From Amoebidium appalachense (Eukaryota; Ichthyosporea), in contig CAVNZM010000014.1 of assembly GCA_963693365.1 (NCBI GenBank), forward strand, positions 6,448,001 through 6,512,000: a stretch of 64,000 nt of DNA, read 5' to 3'. The notes below the pieces were generated by a model. The model saw nothing but the letters and a program-made list of their open reading frames with translations, was not told where the DNA came from and did not search any database. Of this stretch, positions 47,966-64,000 are shown piece by piece (within the stretch, counting starts at the first letter, position 1; every line of letters begins with the position of its first letter). The position numbers were made by a program, and so were the translations under genes.

Positions 47966-48169
47966 CCACCACCGGGACCTCCCCTCGCCCTCCTGCACAA
48001 GGCATTTCTTGGAGCAAGAACTTTAACTTTTAGTAAATTATTGATAATATACCAGCCGTAGTCCAGGCTCAACTATTTATTATTGGGTTGTAGGTGTGGG
48101 GCTTACGCACTATCTATTGCTATGGACATGCCTGGGGCCCGGACCCGGCCTCACTTGACGGCCTGCTGC

Positions 48170-48184
48170 GTTTTCCATCCCCGA

Positions 48185-48248
<64 letters not shown>

Positions 48249-48773
48249 TTTGACCCCCCTACTGGAGGCTAGCTAGGAGACTACGGACTCAGGAGGCCCC
48301 CGGGGGAGGGGGGGGGGGGGGGGGGGGGAAGGAGGAGGGGGGACGGGGAGGGCAAGATACTATGGGGTGCCATTTACCATGTACATTATTGCCGCTTAAG
48401 ATTTTCATTTTTCTCCGCTACCTTTTCTTGCACTTCACTATTTTACCTGCAACGTTAGCTGCATGCGAAGGCTAATGATAATCATAGTATCGCGTGCACA
48501 CTGCTGCATCCCCATACTATTATTATTAGACTAATCAAATATAAGAACTGTGCCGCGTTCATTAATAAATTTACAAAATATAAACAGTGTGCACATGGGA
48601 ACTTGCGGGCTCAGCTGGCTTCCATGCATATGGAGTCCGACCGACAGCGAATTCATAATCAGAGTTCAGTTTCTTATTATTATTATTATTATTATTATTA
48701 TTTAGTTTTTTTTTTTGGGGGGGGGGTGGGGGGGGGAGGGGGGGAAGGGGGGCGGGGGAGGGGAGCCTCAAGG

Positions 48774-48806
<33 letters not shown>

Positions 48807-48911
48807 TGTGTGTGTATGTGTGTGTGTGTGCGTGTGTGTGTGCGTGTGTGTGCGTGTCACACGGTGTATGTGTGTTGTGTATATGTGTGTGTGTGCATGT
48901 GTGTGCCACTC

Positions 48912-48984
<73 letters not shown>

Positions 48985-49100
48985 GAACCGTTTTGTGTGT
49001 GGGTGTGCCCCGGGGGGAGGGGGGGGGGGGGGGATGTCGGCACCAGGACCCATTCTTATTATTGCATATGTGGCCATGGCTTGCAAGCATGAAATGGAAT
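48170..49100. repeat. Simple-sequence block
   Basis: (GT)n and G(n) at 48187-48247, (ATT)n at about 48675-48702, T(n)G(n) at 48706-48727, then GT-rich sequence from 48774 with a long (GT)n at 48905-48982. No gene is seen. Confidence 0.85.
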
Positions 49101-49239
49101 TCAATCGGTTGGCATTGGCAAGGATGGAACGGTGATGAAATCATGGAACTCCATGGAAGGCCAGAGGCTGGACGTGCACGCGTACGTGCTCACACGTGGT
49201 GTACATACAAAGCACAGACCTCGACAGTACTGGCACGCT

Positions 49240-49470
49240 CGTGACTCACGTGAGCCCGGCCTCCCGGGTGGCTCAGTAGTTCGACAATGGAATGCGGTTT
49301 GGTTAACCCAGGATATGAATAATTGGTTGCTATATTTAGTCGATGACGAAATAGATTGTCTGATTGGCGAGCTCTACGCCCACAAGTTCATGCACGAAAG
49401 AAAATAAACAAAGGCTTCAAGGCAAACCGCCAAATGCTTGCCATTAGCTTGTTGTAGCTCGGGTATATAA
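49240..49470 (+). promoter_or_regulatory. Promoter of the DUF1772 gene
   Basis: Two ATTGG motifs (near 49321 and 49360) precede TATATAA at 49464-49470. The ATG is at 49552, giving a leader of about 55-60 bases. Confidence 0.65.
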
Positions 49471-49551
49471 CCCCCCCCCCACACACAAGCATGCATTCAG
49501 AACACAGCAACACTAAAAACACGCGGTGAAGGTCTACTATTCTTTGCAAAC

Positions 49552-53316
<3,765 letters not shown>

Positions 53317-53404
<88 letters not shown>

Positions 53405-53777
53405 ATGTTTGAGTGTGCATGTGCATGTGCACGTCTGTTTGGGAGACGAGAAGTATGTATGAATGCGTAGGGTATAGGTTGAAGTTGTTGAAGACTTCTT
53501 TTTTGTTAAGGGTTGTCATGGAGAGAACGAGATAAATGCATGTATTCATGTTGTATGGCAGGTGAGCAATATATAAAGTTGGCTTAATTGAGTTTTAGAG
53601 GATCATAGTATAGAACTAAATTATTATGTTATTGAGAACGGAATGTGTTCTATAGTATAGATGCCGATGTAGGGAGCAACGAGTGACCAAACCACATTCC
53701 TATTCATATTGAAATAAAGCTATGAGAAGACAAAACTCGGACTACTCTGCCTGATTAGTCTTCTATTTTTATTGTAT

Positions 53778-53851
<74 letters not shown>

Positions 53852-54252
53852 TGTGTTTATGGTGTGTGTGTGTGTGTGTGTTTGAGCAAGTGTGTGTCCG
53901 GGTGTGTGTGTGGGTGTGTCTGAGTGTATGTCGTGTGTGTATGTGTGTGCGCGCGCGCCCTTGCCGAAGTAATGTTCAACGTATGCATCATGATGAATCG
54001 AATGCGGGGTGAACTTGTGAAAAGCCTTCGGAAACTTTTTAAGTCAAGAGAGTGTGTTGGTGTTTCATAGAAGAACAAACGGGAGGAAGGAAGAAAGTTG
54101 AACTTGAAGGCATGCGATAGAGTGTATGTTCCGTTAATTGGGCACCCGAATGGGTCGACTTGGTTGTCGTTTTTCGATTTTGAGGATACTAAGAGAAAAA
54201 TAAAAATACACACACCTGGCACGCGCGTGTGCACCGCGAGCGCGCGCATGTG

Positions 54253-54307
<55 letters not shown>

Positions 54308-54608
54308 ATGTATGTACATATGTATCGGCGGTTGCGTGCACACATAGGTGTGCTTGCATGCGTTCGTGCACGTGCGCGTGCACGTGTGTTTTGTGTGCCT
54401 GTGTGTGTTTGTGTGCGTGTACATGTGTACGTGTGTGTGTATGTCCACGACGTCGTGAAACTGAGTGGGTGCACGTGTGTGTGTGTGCCCACCCACGCAT
54501 GTGGGTGTGTGTGTGCTCGCGCACGGGCATGTCTGTGCGTCCGTGCACGCGCAGGTGTGTGCGTGGATATGATGTGTGCGCGCGTGTAGGTGCTTCCGTG
54601 CATGTGTG

Positions 54609-54690
<82 letters not shown>

Positions 54691-54945
54691 CGTTTCTGTG
54701 TTCCTGTGTGCATACGGTGTGCGGCATGCATGTATATGGGCCCCGGGGGTAGCAAACAGATTAATCTCAACTCAGCCGATTTATCCAGTTTTTATCTCAG
54801 TGTCAAACTGCCAGATGACCTCAATTCAAGCAAACAAGTATTGTGCGGATTCAGGAGAAATTTCAGCAATAAAAACCTAAGATGACGAAGTACACCAGGA
54901 ATTCGGAACTATAATAGAATGGCCAAACGGATGAAACACCGAAGT

Positions 54946-55023
<78 letters not shown>

Positions 55024-55033
55024 GTGCTCGTGA

Positions 55034-55128
<95 letters not shown>

Positions 55129-55629
55129 CGCGCAAGCCTGTTTGCGATTGTGTGTGTGGTGAATATACGTGTGCATGTGTGTGTGCGGGTGGATTCGCAT
55201 GTGTCCGGTGTATGTGGTTGTCGTGTGTGAGGTAGTTAGGAAGGAAGGGAGGGAGGTGGGGAGGGAGGGAGGGAGGGAGGAAGGGAGGGAGGGAGGAAGG
55301 AGGAAGGGATGATGGGTAGAGTAGGGCAGGGAGGGGAGCCGATAGATAGGAGCGCAAGAGGGAGAGCCAAATGTTTGTATGTGTGTGCATGATTTCTATT
55401 TCAACTTTCACCTTACGTCCTTTTAAATAATATTTCTATCTCGTATTCAGATACACGCAAACACATCCACATGTCAATAATACACCATGCATATATCACT
55501 TTAATGTACATCTTGGCTCAACCATTCATGCAAAAGGAATCTCTTAAAAAGCTGACAGCAATTCAGACAGCTCTTAACCTCTTCGGGCCGGCACTAATCG
55601 ATTTGGCCAGCAGCCGGCCAGCTCTAAAC

Positions 55630-55640
<11 letters not shown>
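53317..55640. repeat. Spacer rich in (CA)n/(GT)n
   Basis: (CA)n at 53317-53401 starts right at the DUF1772 stop codon. (GT)n arrays lie at 53780-53850, 54253-54303, 54611-54689, 54950-55017 and 55037-55126, with a GGGA block at 55235-55310. No gene is recognised. Confidence 0.8.
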
Positions 55641-57774
<2,134 letters not shown>

Positions 57775-57805
57775 CTGGAGGGGGGACGGGGGGGGGAGGC
57801 GCGGT

Positions 57806-57893
57806 TAGAAGGTGTTATATGGAACGAAATACACATTCATAACGGAAGACATAATGCAGAGTCCATACCACACATAAGAGTATGCACAGTAAG
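57806..57893 (-). repeat. Dispersed repeat family A, copy near the F-box gene
   Basis: Minus-strand CTTGCTTACTGTGCATACTC, GGACTCTGCATTATGTCTTC and TGAATGTGTATTTCGTTCC, ending CTTCTAACC. It is flanked on the right by (GA)n (57896-57965) and G(n). Copies 1, 2 and 37771 share its order of blocks. Confidence 0.8.
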
Positions 57894-57971
<78 letters not shown>

Positions 57972-57972
57972 A

Positions 57973-58023
<51 letters not shown>

Positions 58024-58715
58024 GGGTTTTTTTCAAAATCGGTAATAGTTTTACAAGGTATGGCGGGGCTTTTGGTGGTGTCTGTTAAGAGCGTCAAGCA
58101 TAATATTTTAAAATTATAATAAATTATAAAATTTTAATGCCCGGATGCATGCTTGCATACCCGGAGTGTCTGCTCAATTTTTACGTTTCTCATTTTCTCA
58201 CCCATCTTACGACCCACAACTTATAAAATATCAATCTAAACTCCCTCTCAATCATTCACCTGTGTGTCAACCCCCCCCCCCCCCCCCTTTCCCCCTCCTC
58301 CTCCCGTCCGGGACCACTCTTTCTTTCCCTGCTCTCTTTGAAAGAAAAAGCATCTCTTATCCCGCTTGACCCTGCAACCACACCTGCCTGATCCCTCTCC
58401 ATTGACTTTCCTTGCATTTCACACCCCTTCCAACCAAACCCTCCCTTCCCGCCTCTCCTCCCCACGCACACACCCCTCTTTCCCTCCCTTCCCAAGCTGA
58501 CGAATTTAGGCTGCCTTTTTCTACATTTCCCAAATAACCACCTCATTATTGTTCCTTTTCGTGTGTCCCCTTCTCCCCCCCTCCCCCCCCCCCAGTGAGA
58601 GGGAGGGGGAGAGAGAGAGAGGGAGAGGGAGAGGGAGAGGGAGAAAGAGGGAGAGGGATCGAGGGACAGGGAGAAAGAAAGACAGAGACAGAGGAGAAAA
58701 AGGAAGGGGAGAGGG

Positions 58716-58771
<56 letters not shown>

Positions 58772-60678
58772 GTGAGTGAGTGAGTGAGAGAGAGTGTGTG
58801 TGTGTGTGTGTGTGCGTGTGTGTGTATGTGTGTGTGTGCGCGCGCACGTGTGAGCGTGAGTGTATTTGAAGATAGAAGGGCAAAGAGGAGGCCTGAGAGC
58901 GCGGGGGAGAAGGGGGGGGGGGGGAAAGGGGGAAGAGGCAGAGAAAGACACAGGGGGGCAGAGAGAGGAGGACAGAGAGAGGCACGCATGACCAGGGGAA
59001 GGGGGGGGGGAGGGGGGGCTGAGGTTAACAGGGAGGGGGGAGAAGACAGAGAAAGCAGAAAGGGAGGGGAGGAGAGAGAGGGCCAGGGGATGAACGGGTG
59101 AGAGAGTGAGAGAGCGGGAAAGAGAGCGACATGGGAAGAGAGAGCTGTAGAGAGAAGAGACAGAGAAAGTGGAGGAAAGGGAGGAGGAAGACGGGGGGGG
59201 GGGGAGGGGGGAGCGGGGCGAGGGGGGGAGCGGATAGAGCGAGAGGGAGAGACAAGGACAGAGGAGGAAGGGAGGGGGAAAGAGAGAGAGGGCAAAAAAA
59301 ACGGGTGGGGGATTGGAGGGAGGGAGGGAGGGAGGGGAGAGAGGGGCGGGCGGGTGGAGGGGGGGGGGGACGGAGGGAGGGCGGGAGGGAGGGAGCGAGC
59401 GAGGGAGGGAGGGAGGGAGGGAGAGAGAGAGAGAGAGAGAGAGGGGACGGGGGGGGGGGGGCGGGGAAGAGAGAGAGAGAGAGAAGAGGAAGAGAGAGAG
59501 ACAAGAGAGAGGGAGGGGGGGGGGGGGAAGAGAGAGAGGGGGGAGGGGGAGGGGAGAGGAGAGGGAAAGAGAAAAGGAGGGGGGGGGGGGGGGGGGAACA
59601 ACGTGACGTCCCCATGGAGGGGGAGGTAGGAATGAAGAAACACAGTGATCCCAAACCATCAGCCTGACGAGCGGAAGGCTCAGCATGGAAAACCATGTAC
59701 TGAAAACACGAAGTTCATCGTGATCCACCGCCTTCACCTAATAAATTTTTTTTAAAAAAGGAAAGAAAGAAAGAAAGATAATGGCTAATGAAGGTGAGCA
59801 GAAGATAGAGAGATGTAGATGGGGACGCGGGGAGAGGGGGGTTCCCGGGGGGGGGGGGGGGGGGGGGAGATGGTGAAGGTTGGGGGAGGGGGACGGAGGG
59901 AAAAGGCGGGCAAGAGGGAGGGGAGGGGGGGGGGGGGGGGGGGGAGAACCTTTACTGGTGTCTGCCGGCTCTATAACTCCGTGCTGGCCGGATGAAGTCA
60001 TGTTGGGAAGAAGCAGCTACCTGTGCTGTTGCGTGTGGGCATGGGAGAAGAGATGGCAACAGGGTGGGCAAATGACCCAAAGATTATTTCTCACTTTTGC
60101 GTTTCAATATGTTTCAATACATGTTTGTGCAGATAATCCTGAAAAGGAAGAAAGACAAACTAAAGACGTAAAGGCAAAGTGCGTACACAGTTTTACATGC
60201 GAAAAAAGTAATGGTTTCTTCAGAGTCGTGACCATGTCTGACAGAAACTGTATGCTGCTTCTTTCGAGGATGTCGTCTATAAACTGATGGAGCTTTGGCT
60301 GATCGCTGAAGCTATCCTCGAAAGAATCGCAGATCATTGGAGCACCATGTACATACACATGCACCCGAACATGTGTGTCCGTTTGCAACCATACGCCCAC
60401 ATTCAAACACACACAAGACACACACACAGGACACACGCACAAACACACACATGCAGGGCATGGGGCCGCGGCGGGGGGGGGGGGGGGGGGGGGGGGAAGG
60501 GGGGGGAGGGGGAGGGGGGGGGCACACGCACACACACGCATACACATACAGACACATAAACATGCACATACGCTCACACGGACACACACACTAACTGACT
60601 CCAAATTGCGCGAGCACACAGACACACACATACACGCCCGCGTGCGCACACGCACAGACACACACACACACACACACA

Positions 60679-60723
<45 letters not shown>

Positions 60724-60773
60724 CCTCCCTCCCTCCCTCCCTCCCTCTCTCTCTCTTTGAAACACTGCCTCAC
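57894..60773. repeat. Simple-sequence spacer
   Basis: (GA)n and G(n) at 57896-58020, C-rich 58270-58300, GA/GGGA-rich blocks at 58590-58790 and 58900-59600, G tracts at 59579-59596, 59849-59867 and 59920-59943, G-rich 60473-60520, CA-rich 60530-60680 and (CT)n/(CCCT)n 60680-60755. Further exons of the adjacent oxidoreductase could be hidden here but none was recognised. Confidence 0.75.
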
Positions 60774-61080
60774 CGACTGTATAGCATGTCCCCATCTCAT
60801 GACGAACACCGTAAACAAAAACTGTCTTTGCATATCCGCCAATACACCCCGTCCTCTCAAACACTTTCACATTATCATAACCCAACCCCGTCAGCATGTG
60901 CACAGTCGATATCCCCGCAGGCCCAGCCCCCACCACGGCTATTCTGCTCTGCCGGGTGAACGGTGGCTGGGTGTTTGCTGTGCACGGTGGGAGGGTGGGA
61001 AGGGGCTTTGTGCAGTGCTCTTGGGCAGGAACATCCAAGAAACTGAGGTCCGGTAGAAAGGGTACAGCTGCACGTGGTAT

Positions 61081-61146
<66 letters not shown>

Positions 61147-61728
61147 CATGTATACGGGGGTTTTTTTTTTTTTGGGGGGGGGGGGGGGGGGATAGAATTT
61201 GGTTTCATGACACACACAAATAATCTCAATGGCTAAGCCAGGAATCACTTTGCCCAGCCTGGGTCGCCCTAGGCTCGCTAAAATTCCGGCTGATAGGCGT
61301 ATCTGATTGCAATTGGTGTTCCCGTCCATTTCTGTACTTGGCAGGTTGCCACCCAACCGCCCTTTCCCCCCCTCCCCCTCCCCCACCCCCCCCCCACCCC
61401 CCCCCCCCCACCCCCACCCCCCCCTCCTTGTTCTCTCTAAACCCAATCTCGGCCGACCGAGGCTGGGCATTAGGCGTTTAGAAGCGAGGAATGGGGAAAA
61501 AAATAACCATTAGTGATACAGTAACTTCTATATAGATGCTGATGATCCTGTAAACAAAAAAACCTGCACGGTGCAGAGCCAATCACAATGTCGCAACCAA
61601 CTGTTGGAATGCAAAATTCAGATCTGCTGATATGATTGGTGGATCTGTACCTGCGGCTGTGAGTGGCTGGGTGGTGCCTTCAGCCTGCAGGTTGGAGAGG
61701 ATGCTCTGAAGGAGGTGGCCTGTGTGGC
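60774..61728 (-). CDS. FAD-dependent oxidoreductase, N-terminal fragment (two exons)
   Basis: Two exons join in frame (phase 1): 61728-61651 and 61067-60774. The second carries a dinucleotide-binding fold with the GxGxxG signature (RIAVVGAGPAGIS) followed by a C-terminal Glu of strand 2 and a GG motif (VKVFERTGCIGGYAKTV) and HEMGTCYTVG. These features are typical of flavin-containing amine-oxidase-type enzymes and related NAD(P)/FAD oxidoreductases; the substrate is unknown. The upstream exon encodes GHTGHLLQSILSNLQAEGTT. The first exon begins mid-codon, so the start lies further right. The fragment ends at a GTGAGG donor, and most of the protein is not identified. Confidence 0.62.
61090..61190. 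repeat. (GT)n followed by T(n)G(n)
   Basis: (GT)n at 61085-61144 and a compound T(13)G(18) at 61161-61191 in the intron of the oxidoreductase gene; on the sense strand this reads C(n)A(n)..(CA)n before the acceptor. Confidence 0.9.
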
Positions 61729-63743
<2,015 letters not shown>

Positions 63744-63967
63744 CAGGTGAAAATGCCAACGATCTGCCCATTGCCATCCCAGGACAGGAAACCCCCAATA
63801 GCCGTTCCGCTAAATCATGGGTTGGTAAGGGTGTAGAGTACTTGACTGCTGTGCAAGCAGGTCTTTTGCGACCAGATACACAGAATAAGATCAGGACTGG
63901 TAACAAGATTCGTGCTGTTAAGTATGGCCGAACAACTCGACAAGCTGGAAAAGCCCTAATGTATTAG
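63744..63967 (+). CDS. Possible terminal exon of an unidentified gene
   Basis: Behind 150 bases of (CA)n, whose last CAG can serve as acceptor, a frame of mixed composition runs for about 74 codons to TAG (GENANDLPIAIPGQE, then a basic end KIRTGNKIRAVKYGRTTRQ). Several other coding exons in this window also start right after (CA)nCAG. I recognise no family. A GTAAGG inside it (near 63826) could be an earlier donor. Confidence 0.3.
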
Positions 63968-64000
63968 GTTACATCATCGGTTCTCCTCACCCTTTTCTTC

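Noticed and set aside
58256-59737. 493-codon Ser/Pro/Leu frame on the minus strand
   Set aside because: It is a translation of CCCT/CTCT repeats with no unique sequence and no splice or promoter context.

Overview
This is nuclear DNA from a eukaryote. Genes are split by spliceosomal introns with GT..AG ends, the promoters carry CCAAT and TATA boxes, and AATAAA signals follow two genes. Roughly half of the window is simple sequence: (CA)n/(GT)n, G/C homopolymers up to about 50 bases, (GA)n and (CCCT)n. Gene content (Hsp110, the ribosomal protein uL30/RPL7, a MARCH5-type membrane RING-CH ligase, a DUF1772 membrane protein, an F-box/LRR protein) does not fix the lineage. An intron-rich unicellular eukaryote with opisthokont-like AATAAA signals is a reasonable guess, but this is inference. 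The coding exons are GC-rich and end many codons in C or G, unlike the spacers.

Layout. 1-5.7 kb: repeats, no convincing gene. 5.8-7.2 kb (+): promoter and an intronless gene for a secreted Cys/Trp-rich protein. 7.2-13.1 kb: microsatellites, a 288-bp-arm inverted repeat and a copied 81-bp 3'-flank segment. 13.1-14.3 kb (+): three in-phase exons of an unrecognised N-glycosylated surface protein, with a possible second terminal exon of similar design at 15.2 kb. 16.3-29.6 kb (-): a complete 20-exon Hsp110 gene coding for 825 aa. 29.6-33.9 kb: the Hsp110 upstream region, an orphan CCAAT/TATA promoter, then low complexity. 33.9-39.5 kb (-): a MARCH5-like gene. 39.5-40.3 kb: shared divergent promoter. 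40.3-44.2 kb (+): RPL7 in four exons. 44.2-49.5 kb: dispersed-repeat copies and a GCAGAATAATTCTGC repeat cluster. 49.5-53.3 kb (+): DUF1772 gene in five exons. 55.6-57.8 kb (-): F-box/LRR gene, possibly frameshifted. 60.8-61.7 kb (-): two exons of an FAD-dependent oxidoreductase. 63.7 kb (+): a possible terminal exon at the window edge.

The genes do not form an operon-like set. Hsp110, RPL7 and MARCH5 are housekeeping functions: protein folding, ribosome and mitochondrial ubiquitin signalling. The most interesting signals are structural. Introns commonly start in (GT)n and end in (CA)nCAG. The C-rich strand of homopolymer tracts tends to be the transcribed sense strand near intron 3' ends. 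Compound C(n)A(n) tracts recur in one polarity. A short dispersed repeat family ending in a poly-C tail is present in at least six copies.
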